From contig JBBQHB010000009.1 in assembly GCA_038323575.1 (NCBI GenBank), positions 1-64,000 of the forward strand: 64,000 nt of DNA. The letters are read 5' to 3'. Positions 51,179 to 59,629 of this stretch are shown here, in pieces (position 1 is the first letter of the stretch; every line of letters starts with the position of its first letter). The notes beneath the pieces were generated by a model. It saw nothing but the letters and a program-made list of their open reading frames with translations. It searched no databases and was not told the origin of the DNA. Source of the stretch: CAINVV01 sp038323575. GTDB lineage: Bacteria; Bacteroidota; Bacteroidia; Bacteroidales; Prolixibacteraceae. The position numbers and the translations under genes are program-made.

Positions 51179-53362
51179 ATGGAAGATAATTCAGGATTAA
51201 ACAACAAGAATATGAACAAATACAAAGAATTTGAAGCAAAGATTTTTGAATGGTTATACGGGAAACATAAAGCAGATCCAACCTTTACATTTTCCATGCG
51301 AATGAGAGCCAACAAAGGTTCTGAAACTAATTTTTTTATTGGAACAGAAAAATCAAATTATTTTGGTACAACATTTTGGAATGTACCAGTTGGTTTTCCC
51401 GGCTCGGCATCCGATCTGATCGATTTGATCTTCAGACCAACCGAAAATGGATATTCTTATTTCGTACTGTTTCATCAAACAAAAAACCCTCCGGATAATC
51501 AAAATAAGTACGCTTTGGACTTTATCCGACAAGTCAAGCCAACTATAAAATCCATTTTTAAAAACTTCCATGAAAGTGAGCCGAAAGTCAGAATGGAGTC
51601 CTTCAATTTTGGTCCGGCGGGAGAGTTTAATTCTATTGATAATTTATTAACAGATGTGGAAGCAGTAATATTGAAATTTATTCAGGTTGTAGATGCCGAG
51701 CTTGACAAGTACAAAACAATAAATCCAGACTTTATCGCTCATCGTTTTAGCGAAAAAGAGTTTAATTCAATGTTGGAAAAACTCCGGCTACGTAGGGCTA
51801 AATATAAATTTGACGAACCTGAAATTCTGCCGTTGGTTACCAAAGAAAAAGTTGAACCAGAATCCAATAAGCTTCTAAACCAAATCCTTTTCGGCCCTCC
51901 GGGAACCGGAAAGACATACAATACGATCAACAATGCACTGAAGATAATAAATGAAAAAGAGGAAAAGAACTTAGATTGGGATAATCGAAAGTTGGTGAAA
52001 GCTCAGTTTGATAAAAGGATAAGCGAAGGACGAATCCAGTTCACGACCTTTCATCAAAGTATGAGTTATGAAGATTTCATTGAAGGAATCAAACCGATAG
52101 AGCCGGAAAAAGATGGTGATCCCGTTATTTACCGTAATGAATATGGTTTGTTTCGGAACCTTTGCGTGGAAGCATCCTTCGCCATTGCACAGTTGGGAGA
52201 GACCAAAACCACAGAAGAAGTTTTGGATTTCTCGATCATGTATGACAGGTATGCTGATGCAGTCCAGGAGAAAATATTAAATGGACAACAAGTTGAGCTG
52301 GAGACCAAATCAGGCGGTTCCGTTCTGGTAGAGAGCATTTCCCAGCAAGGTAATTTTATTATCAAACACCATGAAGGGACAAGGACTTATACGGTTTCAA
52401 AAGCCAGATTAACCAAACTTCAATCAGCAATAAAACACCTCGATGAAGTAAATAATATCAATGATCAATTCAGGTCAATTATCGGTGGCAGCAATTCATC
52501 AGCCTACTGGTCAGTATTAAACGCAATAAAAAAAGAAAGGCAGACAAAAATAGTATTCAAAGAAACCAGAACCTATACTCAGGAAGACAAAAAGGAAGTG
52601 GTATTATCCCTGTCAAAATCAGATTACAAAAACAAGAATGCGAAACCATTTGTACTGATTATCGACGAAATCAACCGTGGCAATGTTTCCCAGATATTTG
52701 GGGAGTTGATAACGCTGATTGAGGAAGACAAGCGATTGGGCAATGATGAATCCCTGGAGGTAATCCTTCCCTACAGTAAAGAGAAATTTGGTGTTCCGCC
52801 AAATCTGTACATTATCGGGACCATGAACACTGCCGACCGCAGCGTGGAAGCCATCGACACTGCACTGCGGAGGAGGTTCAGTTTTGAAGAGATGATGCCG
52901 AGGTATGATCTGGAAGAGTTAGAATATGATTTTGCAGGCAGCAAGGGGAAAGTGATCCTCCAAACCATCAACAAGCGAATAGAGAAACTGCTGGACAAGG
53001 ATCATCAAATCGGGCATTCCTATTTCATTAAAAAGGAGGGCGAAGATGCCGGGGAAAAATTGTTGACCTCTTTTTATAAAAGCATCATTCCTTTGTTGCA
53101 GGAATATTTTTTCGGAGATTTCGGAAAAATTGGGTTGATTTTGGGCAATGGTTTTGTCAGGAGGAAGGAATGGAACAAAGATTCAGACTCTTTTGCGGAG
53201 TTTGATGCAGAGAGCGCTGCTGATTTTGAGGACAAAGATGTATTTGAAATCATTGATTACAGGAAACCTGGTGCGGATCATTCAATCAAGGTGAAAAACA
53301 TTTTGCTTACATTGGATTTTCAAAAAGCGGTTCAATTGTTAATGAGACAAGAAATTGGGTAA
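51179..53362 (+). CDS. mcrB: McrB-type AAA+ GTPase of a modification-dependent restriction system
   Basis: A 727-residue protein. About residues 1-210 form an N-terminal domain (FEAKIFEWLYGKHKADPTFT, FYG-like NYFGTTFWNVPVGF) that I do not recognise and that probably recognises DNA. The AAA+ motor follows: Walker A ILFGPPGTGKTYNTI near 239, Walker B FVLIIDEINRGNVSQIFGEL near 494, and the sensor GTMNTADRSVEAIDTALRR. The large insert between Walker A and B is typical of McrB. McrB uses GTP to translocate and, with McrC, cuts DNA bearing modified cytosines. The mcrC gene overlaps its stop codon. Confidence 0.9.
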   Translation: MEDNSGLNNKNMNKYKEFEAKIFEWLYGKHKADPTFTFSMRMRANKGSETNFFIGTEKSNYFGTTFWNVPVGFPGSASDLIDLIFRPTENGYSYFVLFHQTKNPPDNQNKYALDFIRQVKPTIKSIFKNFHESEPKVRMESFNFGPAGEFNSIDNLLTDVEAVILKFIQVVDAELDKYKTINPDFIAHRFSEKEFNSMLEKLRLRRAKYKFDEPEILPLVTKEKVEPESNKLLNQILFGPPGTGKTYNTINNALKIINEKEEKNLDWDNRKLVKAQFDKRISEGRIQFTTFHQSMSYEDFIEGIKPIEPEKDGDPVIYRNEYGLFRNLCVEASFAIAQLGETKTTEEVLDFSIMYDRYADAVQEKILNGQQVELETKSGGSVLVESISQQGNFIIKHHEGTRTYTVSKARLTKLQSAIKHLDEVNNINDQFRSIIGGSNSSAYWSVLNAIKKERQTKIVFKETRTYTQEDKKEVVLSLSKSDYKNKNAKPFVLIIDEINRGNVSQIFGELITLIEEDKRLGNDESLEVILPYSKEKFGVPPNLYIIGTMNTADRSVEAIDTALRRRFSFEEMMPRYDLEELEYDFAGSKGKVILQTINKRIEKLLDKDHQIGHSYFIKKEGEDAGEKLLTSFYKSIIPLLQEYFFGDFGKIGLILGNGFVRRKEWNKDSDSFAEFDAESAADFEDKDVFEIIDYRKPGADHSIKVKNILLTLDFQKAVQLLMRQEIG

Positions 53363-54650
53363 TCCAAAAAATCATATTACCGTTTTTGAGCATGAGACGC
53401 TTCGCCACGACAAAGGCGAAAAGCGGATTACCATTGATCAGTTCAAAGCATTGCAGAAATACTATGGCGAAGGAATCCCTTATTATTCTTTGTGTTACAA
53501 CGGGGTTCAATTCAACGAATATGTCGGCGCCATCCAGGTAGGCGATACCCTGATCGAGGTTTTACCAAAGGCTGATAAAAGTCCGCATGGTAAAGCAGAA
53601 GAACATAAATGGCGCGATATATTGATTGGTATGATGCGGGCAGTCGGTAGTTTTGACATCAAATCACCGGGCTATAGCAATCTGAAAATAAAACCAAATA
53701 CGATTCTCGACCTTTATTTTGAGCTGTTTATCAGGGAGGTGGAATACCTGCTGCACAACGGTCTGGTCAAAAAGTACAGAAAGGTTGAAGGCAATGTAAC
53801 AACTTTAAAAGGCAGTTTACAGTTTGGAAAGCATATTCAGCAAAACCTGACCCACCAGGAACGGTTTTTCGTCAGGCACACGACTTATGATCCGGAACAC
53901 CAACTTCATTTTATACTTTTCAAGACCATTCGGTTGATAGAGAAGATCAATACCAATGTCGCCCTGCAAAGTCGGATAGGCGCCCTTTTGCTGAATTTCC
54001 CGGAGATGCCCGATTTGAAAGTGACTGTAGCAGTATTCGACCGAATTACCTACAACCGGAAGTCGCAATCCTATAAAAAATCAATCGAAATAGCCCGGTT
54101 GCTGTTGTTGCATTATCATCCCGATGTGAGCAAAGGTAGGAACCACGTGTTGGCGCTGATGTTTGACATGAATAAACTTTGGGAACAATTTGTCTATGTG
54201 AGTTTGCGTAAACACAAAGAGGCTGGAACAACGATCACTACCCAGACCTCCAGATATTTTTGGAAACCGGAAACAGGTAGCCGATCGAAGATAAGGCCTG
54301 ACATCGTTTTGAATAAAGACCGGGATAATTGTGTTGTCCTTGATACGAAATGGAAGAACCTGAACGGATTGAATCCTTCGCCGGAAGATTTGCGACAGAT
54401 GTTTGTTTATCATGAATATTATGTTGCAAAAAGAGTAGCTTTGGTATATCCCGGCAATACAAACCAAGAAACAAAAGGGAGTTTTTGTCAGGTAAAAAAT
54501 GATAGCTGTCAAAAAGAATGCAGTGTTGTATTAATTTCCATTCCTGGCGAATCAGCGCAAAATAGAAGCATTGTGAGAACCTGGCAGCAAGAATTGGGCA
54601 TCAGATTTAAAGATTGGTTAAATATTCCGGTAGATGAAATAGCAACATGA
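53355..54650 (+). CDS. mcrC: McrC nuclease subunit
   Basis: A 431-residue protein starting at TTG 53355, 8 bases inside the mcrB stop; no in-frame ATG is available nearby, and such overlap is usual for McrBC. The N-terminal part (LIEVLPKADKSPHGKAEEHK) is the McrB-contacting domain. The PD-(D/E)xK nuclease is at RSKIRPDIVLNKDRDNCVVL followed by DTKWK (Asp and the D-x-K pair), with VYHEYYVAKRVALVYPG after it. The active-site residues are all present. Its 3' end overlaps the recQ-PRT start by 4 bases (ATGA), showing translational coupling. Confidence 0.9.
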   Translation: MGNPKNHITVFEHETLRHDKGEKRITIDQFKALQKYYGEGIPYYSLCYNGVQFNEYVGAIQVGDTLIEVLPKADKSPHGKAEEHKWRDILIGMMRAVGSFDIKSPGYSNLKIKPNTILDLYFELFIREVEYLLHNGLVKKYRKVEGNVTTLKGSLQFGKHIQQNLTHQERFFVRHTTYDPEHQLHFILFKTIRLIEKINTNVALQSRIGALLLNFPEMPDLKVTVAVFDRITYNRKSQSYKKSIEIARLLLLHYHPDVSKGRNHVLALMFDMNKLWEQFVYVSLRKHKEAGTTITTQTSRYFWKPETGSRSKIRPDIVLNKDRDNCVVLDTKWKNLNGLNPSPEDLRQMFVYHEYYVAKRVALVYPGNTNQETKGSFCQVKNDSCQKECSVVLISIPGESAQNRSIVRTWQQELGIRFKDWLNIPVDEIAT

Positions 54651-56659
54651 CCAGACCTGAAGCAGAAAAACAATTGCAGCGACTATTTGGCTTTAAGCAT
54701 TTTTATGACTTGCAGTGGCAAGTGGTAGAAAAGCTGTTTGCGGGCAAAAGAGTACTGTTTATTGAGAAAACGGGATTTGGTAAGTCTTTGTGTTTCCAGT
54801 TTCCTGCCACTCAACTGCAAGGGGTAACCATTGTATTCTCTCCGTTAATCGCGTTAATGAGAGACCAGGTCCGAAGCATGCTGGAGAAAGATATTAGGGC
54901 CGCTGCCATCAACTCCAACCAGGAAGATGAAGAAAATGCTGCCATTATTGTAAAAGCACAGAAAAACGAGCTGGATATTCTCTACATCGCTCCGGAAAGG
55001 ATGGAGAATGCGGCATGGATCAGCGCTGCGAGGGAGATGAAAATTGCCATGGTGGTCATTGATGAAGCCCATTGCATTTCCATGTGGAGCCAGAGTTTCC
55101 GGCCTAATTACCGAAGGATTGTTAATCTGGTAAGACTATTGCCAAAAAACTTTCCTGTCCTGGCGACTACAGCCACTGCCACACCGAGGGTACAGGCCGA
55201 TATCATTGAACAGGTTGGTTCTGATTTAATCCCCGTTCGCGGAGAGTTATTGCGATCGAACATCAGGTTGTTTGTGGTAACAGTTCAAAGTGAAGATGAG
55301 AAATTTTTCTGGCTTGCAGAATATTTGCCCCGAATGGCAAAAACCGGCATCATCTATACCGGCACACAGGCCAACACCGATATATTTTCCAACTGGCTTC
55401 AATATCTAAAGTTCACTTCTGCTGCCTACAGCGGTCGGTTGGATGCTGAATCCAGAAAGCGTGTAGAATCAGATTTCATTCAAAACAAATACGATTGTGT
55501 TGTTTCGACCAATGCGTTGGGAATGGGTATCGATAAACCCGACATCCGTTTTATCATCCACACCCAGATACCGCAATCACCCATTCATTACTATCAGGAG
55601 ATTGGCCGGTCGGGTCGCGATGGCCGGGAGGCTTTTGCTATTTTGTTGTACAATCCTGCTGAAGACCAGGAATTACCGCGTAGTTTCATCGATGGCAGTA
55701 AACCTGCAATAGCAATGTATGAAAAGGTAATTGCAGTAACTAAAAAAGCATTGTTAGGCAGAAATGACATTATCAAGGCAACCAATCTCAAGCAAACACA
55801 GGTAAGTGTAATTCTGGCGGACTTGATTGACAGGGGAATTATTAATGAACAGCAGACTGCCTGCAAAAAGTATTTCTATAATCCTGATGCACCTGTGTTA
55901 GACTTTTCTACTTTTGAAACATTGCGTAATGCACAAAATCTGGAGCTGGAAAAGATGCTCGAATATACAGCTATTAAAAGTTGCCGGATGCAGTATTTGT
56001 GCAATTATCTTGGAGATGAAAAGGAAACCGCCTGCGGTGTTTGTGATAATGATAAACATCAAAATCTAGATGTTAAAGTTACTGAAGAGTACAAACAAAA
56101 GTTGCAGGAATTTCGTGAAACATTCTTCCCGGTATTGGAAGTGGAGGCACAAAAGAGTAAAATAGTGAATGGTGTAGCAGCTTCTTACTATGGAGTATCC
56201 AACGTTGGCGCCGCACTGAGACATTCCAAATATGAAGGTGGTGGGGATTTTCCCGATTGGTTGCTTCGGTTAACCTTGAAGGCCTTCAGAAAATACTACG
56301 GCAATAAAAATTTTGATTTAATCGTGTATGTGCCTCCAACAGAATCAGGCGATTTGGTGAAGAATTTTGCAGTTAAGATTTCAACGGTTCTAAAATTTCC
56401 AATTTCTCATAATTTGATAAAGAGATCAACCACGTCTCCACAAAAGGTTCTTCACAGTGGAATTTCTAAAAAGGAGAATATTCACGGAAAATTCTCCTTT
56501 GAAAATCCGGACGAAATAGCAGGCAAAAGTATCCTGCTAATTGATGACATCTTTGATAGTGGATGCACGATCAAAGAAATTGGACAATACCTGACAACCA
56601 TTGGTGCAACGGTGATTGCCCCGCTTGTTATTGCCAGAACTGTTGGTGGGGATATATGA
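54647..56659 (+). CDS. RecQ-family helicase fused to a ComF-like phosphoribosyltransferase
   Basis: A 670-residue fusion. Helicase motifs: Walker A IEKTGFGKSLCFQFPATQL near 41, DEAHCISMWSQSFRPNYRR near 139, ATTATATPRVQADI, TNALGMGIDKPDIRFIIHT, QEIGRSGRDGREAFAIL, and the RQC zinc site with Cys residues in SCRMQYLCNYLGDEKETACG VCDN. The Q-motif-like start GFKHFYDLQWQVVEKLF fits RecQ. From about residue 490 a second part follows with a PRTase signature ILLIDDIFDSGCTIKEIG near 630. ComFA (helicase) and ComFC (PRTase) act with DprA in competence, and here helicase and PRTase are one protein with dprA next. A role in handling incoming foreign DNA is inferred. Confidence 0.85.
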   Translation: MTRPEAEKQLQRLFGFKHFYDLQWQVVEKLFAGKRVLFIEKTGFGKSLCFQFPATQLQGVTIVFSPLIALMRDQVRSMLEKDIRAAAINSNQEDEENAAIIVKAQKNELDILYIAPERMENAAWISAAREMKIAMVVIDEAHCISMWSQSFRPNYRRIVNLVRLLPKNFPVLATTATATPRVQADIIEQVGSDLIPVRGELLRSNIRLFVVTVQSEDEKFFWLAEYLPRMAKTGIIYTGTQANTDIFSNWLQYLKFTSAAYSGRLDAESRKRVESDFIQNKYDCVVSTNALGMGIDKPDIRFIIHTQIPQSPIHYYQEIGRSGRDGREAFAILLYNPAEDQELPRSFIDGSKPAIAMYEKVIAVTKKALLGRNDIIKATNLKQTQVSVILADLIDRGIINEQQTACKKYFYNPDAPVLDFSTFETLRNAQNLELEKMLEYTAIKSCRMQYLCNYLGDEKETACGVCDNDKHQNLDVKVTEEYKQKLQEFRETFFPVLEVEAQKSKIVNGVAASYYGVSNVGAALRHSKYEGGGDFPDWLLRLTLKAFRKYYGNKNFDLIVYVPPTESGDLVKNFAVKISTVLKFPISHNLIKRSTTSPQKVLHSGISKKENIHGKFSFENPDEIAGKSILLIDDIFDSGCTIKEIGQYLTTIGATVIAPLVIARTVGGDI

Positions 56660-56669
56660 AAAGAAAAAA

Positions 56670-57842
56670 ATGAACGATTACATTGAAAAAACGTACTGGA
56701 TAGCGATTGCCCATCTGCCGCGATGGCAGACAGAGCGAATCAACCGCTTAATTGTTCAGGTGGTGCATGATAGCAAAATGTCATGGGCCGATTTTTTTGA
56801 ACTGGATAAAAAAGGATGGAGAGAAATATTTGCCTTCAATGAAAAGGAGTTGGCAGATTTGGAATATGCAAAAAATGATATGCCCCGTCTTGCTTTCATT
56901 GCCGAACAGTTGCAAAATGAGGGCTTTCACATTATACCGATTAATTCGCCGGATTATCCTGTAGTCTTAAAAGAAAACCTGAAGGTGAAAAGCAGTCCTC
57001 CGGTTTTATACATTAAAGGTAGAAAGGGTTTGTTACACGAAGATGCCGTTGCCATAGTTGGTTCACGTAAGGCCGGGGATAAGGCTTTGAAGTTTACGGA
57101 TCATGTTGCAGGGAAGAGTGTTAAAGAATTTAAGGTTGTTGTCAGCGGCTTTGCAAAAGGTGTAGATAAGCAAGCTTTAGACAGTACGATTGAAGCAAAC
57201 GGGAAAAGCATAATCGTTTTACCGCAGGGGATATTAACTTTCCAATCCGGTTTTAAAAAATACTACGAACCGATTGTCAACGGCGATGTGCTTATTTTAA
57301 GTACGTTCTTTCCAAAGGCAGGGTGGGATGTTGGTTTGGCCATGGCAAGGAATGCCTACATCTATGGTTTGGCTAAGGAAATCTATGTGGCTGAGTCGGA
57401 TGACAAAGGTGGAACCTGGGAAGGGGCCATGGATGGTTTAAAAAGGCATAGAAAGATATATGTAAGGGTTCCCGGGGCCTTAGAAAAGAATGCAAACCTC
57501 AAATTAATTGAATTTGGCGCAATTCCTGTGGATATGGAGGGCCGTATTGTCGAGTTGAACAGCCTGGCAGTCAAGGATCTTTTTGAGACAAAAGCAGATC
57601 ATAAGGTGCATGAACCTACGACGGATTTTATTAGTGGAAAGTGGAACGTAGAGAAAGATATACTTGATTTACTGAAAAAAGGTAGTTATTCAAATAGGGA
57701 AATATTATTAGCGCTTAGGCTTGATTGGGACAGCCGAAAACTGACCAACTTTTTGAAGAAGAACCCGAATGTTAAAAATAATTCAGAAAAGCCTGTTAAA
57801 TACACATTGAGTGATTTAATTACTCCTTCATTATTTGAATAA
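56670..57842 (+). CDS. DprA-like (Smf/Rossmann-fold) DNA-processing protein
   Basis: A 390-residue DprA-related protein; the ATG at 56670 is 10 bases after the recQ-PRT stop. The Rossmann domain has VAIVGSRKAGDKALKFTDHV, VVSGFAKGVDKQALDSTIEA and SIIVLPQGILTFQSGFKKY, with LAMARNAYIYGLAKEIYVAE after them, matching the DprA nucleotide-binding core (GSR-x-x, SG-x-A-x-GxD). A C-terminal winged-helix-like part (SYSNREILLALRLDWDSRKL) follows. DprA loads RecA on single-stranded DNA in transformation; in defence islands DprA-like proteins act as sensors or effectors. It is the last gene of the operon. Confidence 0.85.
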   Translation: MNDYIEKTYWIAIAHLPRWQTERINRLIVQVVHDSKMSWADFFELDKKGWREIFAFNEKELADLEYAKNDMPRLAFIAEQLQNEGFHIIPINSPDYPVVLKENLKVKSSPPVLYIKGRKGLLHEDAVAIVGSRKAGDKALKFTDHVAGKSVKEFKVVVSGFAKGVDKQALDSTIEANGKSIIVLPQGILTFQSGFKKYYEPIVNGDVLILSTFFPKAGWDVGLAMARNAYIYGLAKEIYVAESDDKGGTWEGAMDGLKRHRKIYVRVPGALEKNANLKLIEFGAIPVDMEGRIVELNSLAVKDLFETKADHKVHEPTTDFISGKWNVEKDILDLLKKGSYSNREILLALRLDWDSRKLTNFLKKNPNVKNNSEKPVKYTLSDLITPSLFE

Positions 57843-57846
57843 TTAT

Positions 57847-57984
57847 GTGAACAAGACACTTTTTGAAATTTTACCTTACCCTACCTATAACCCGGACGAC
57901 ATTGATTTGCGGACTAATTTAGTTTATGAACATTTAAAACATCAATATTTTGGAGGTGGAATGAGTATTTATGGAACTTATTAA
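57847..57984 (+). CDS. Short ORF after dprA, possible fragment of a larger gene
   Basis: A 45-codon frame opening with GTG gives VNKTLFEILPYPTYNPDDID and then LRTNLVYEHLKHQYFGGGMS and IYGTY. It begins 4 bases after the dprA stop. Codon use and composition are protein-like, but it is too short for any family I know. It may be an N- or C-terminal remnant left by the deletions in this island or a real small gene. Confidence 0.35.
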   Translation: MNKTLFEILPYPTYNPDDIDLRTNLVYEHLKHQYFGGGMSIYGTY

Positions 57985-58051
57985 CCAACTTACGGACGCT
58001 GCCGGATATTTAACAACGTTCATGCAGTTAACCGTTTGAAATAAAAGGATT

Positions 58052-59629
58052 ATGACCGAAACAAAATATTTTAATTACGGTGAAGATCATTTGACCACAG
58101 GACTCGCACTCCGGATTGCGTCCGGTGAAGTCACTGGCCGGATCAGTCACAAGGCAGCCGAAGTGATTGAGCAGAGCCGGAGACGGGTGGAGGAGATTGT
58201 AGCCGATCACCAGAGTGTTTATGGTATCAATACCGGCTTTGGACCGTTGTGTACCACCATCATTTCTGAAAAGGACACCAAAACCCTCCAATACAACATC
58301 CTGAAGAGTCACAGTGTAGGTGTAGGCGATCCGATTTCACCCGAAATTTCCAAACTGATGATGATCCTGAAGGTGCATGCACTTTCGATGGGCTATTCGG
58401 GCATCGCGATGAGTACCCTTGAGCGGATTATCTGGCATATTAACCAAAACATTATACCTGTCGTTCCTTCACAGGGATCAGTCGGGGCATCAGGCGATCT
58501 GGCTCCCTTGTCGCACCTCTTTCTGCCGCTGATCGGATTGGGAGAAGTTTATCTGGAGGGTCAGAAGGTGGAGGCCGGACAGGTGCTTCAAAAGTTCGGG
58601 CTGGCTCCCGTCGAACTCGGCGCCAAAGAGGGACTTGCGCTGATCAACGGAACCCAGTTTATTGCGGCTCACGCAGTCAAAGTGGTGGAAAGGTTGCAAA
58701 ACTGCCTCGACAATGCCGACCTGATTGCTGCCATGAACCTTGAAGCAATGCTCGGTTCGGTCAGGACATTCACAGAAGAGCTCCACCTGCTGCGTGCCTA
58801 CCGCGGAACGATCTACGTGGCAGAACGGATGCGCACCCTGCTGGCAGACTCTGAAATGGTGCAGTCGCATAAAAACTGCACAAGGGTTCAGGATCCGTAT
58901 TCGCTACGCTGTATTCCGCAGGTACACGGCGCTTCACGCAACGCCTTCCTGCATTTGAAAGAGCTTCTTCACATTGAATTAAATTCGGTTACGGATAATC
59001 CGATCCTGTTGAGGGACGGCAGTTCTGTCTCCGGCGGAAATTTTCACGGTCAGCCACTGGCCATGCCCCTCGACTATGCCGCAGTTGCTGCATCTGAGCT
59101 GGGCAATATCGCCGACCGCCGGATCTACCTCTCTTTGCATGATACCATCCCGGGCCTGCCCAAATTGCTGATGCGCGAAACCGGACTGAACTCGGGTTTT
59201 ATGATCCCGCAATATACCACGGCAGCATTGGTGAGCGAAAATAAATCGCTTTGTTTTCCCGCCTCCGCGGATAGTATCCCAACTTCCCTGGGACAGGAGG
59301 ACCATGTCAGCATGGGATCAATCAGTGCCCGTAAGTGTTTGATGATCATTGAAAACCTTGAAAAAATCCAGGGAATTGAATTGTTCTGTGCGGCCCAGGG
59401 TTTTGATTTCAGGAAACCGTTGAAATCAGGCGTGATCCTGGATGCCTGCCATGCTTTGGTACGTGAAAGCATACCGTTTGCCGAAGCAGACCATGTGATG
59501 TCGGAAGAGATGAACAAAGCCATCACCATGGTAAAAAACAAATCTCTGGTTAAATGTTCCGGGGAAGCAGCTTCCGGGTACGGAATTATACTTAAAAATG
59601 AACACGATGAATTTTTCGGAATTTATTGA
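58052..59629 (+). CDS. hutH: Histidine ammonia-lyase
   Basis: A 525-residue HutH that deaminates L-histidine to urocanate. The MIO-forming ASG is present in GSVGASGDLAPLSHLFLPLI near residue 147. Other hallmarks: YGINTGFGPLC, NGTQFIAAHA, QDPYSLRCIPQVHGASRNAF, SVSGGNFHGQPLAM and DSIPTSLGQEDHVSMG. Length and order are normal. The 3' end overlaps the hutU start (by 32 bases, or 23 with the second ATG), so the hut genes form one operon. Confidence 0.95.
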   Translation: MTETKYFNYGEDHLTTGLALRIASGEVTGRISHKAAEVIEQSRRRVEEIVADHQSVYGINTGFGPLCTTIISEKDTKTLQYNILKSHSVGVGDPISPEISKLMMILKVHALSMGYSGIAMSTLERIIWHINQNIIPVVPSQGSVGASGDLAPLSHLFLPLIGLGEVYLEGQKVEAGQVLQKFGLAPVELGAKEGLALINGTQFIAAHAVKVVERLQNCLDNADLIAAMNLEAMLGSVRTFTEELHLLRAYRGTIYVAERMRTLLADSEMVQSHKNCTRVQDPYSLRCIPQVHGASRNAFLHLKELLHIELNSVTDNPILLRDGSSVSGGNFHGQPLAMPLDYAAVAASELGNIADRRIYLSLHDTIPGLPKLLMRETGLNSGFMIPQYTTAALVSENKSLCFPASADSIPTSLGQEDHVSMGSISARKCLMIIENLEKIQGIELFCAAQGFDFRKPLKSGVILDACHALVRESIPFAEADHVMSEEMNKAITMVKNKSLVKCSGEAASGYGIILKNEHDEFFGIY

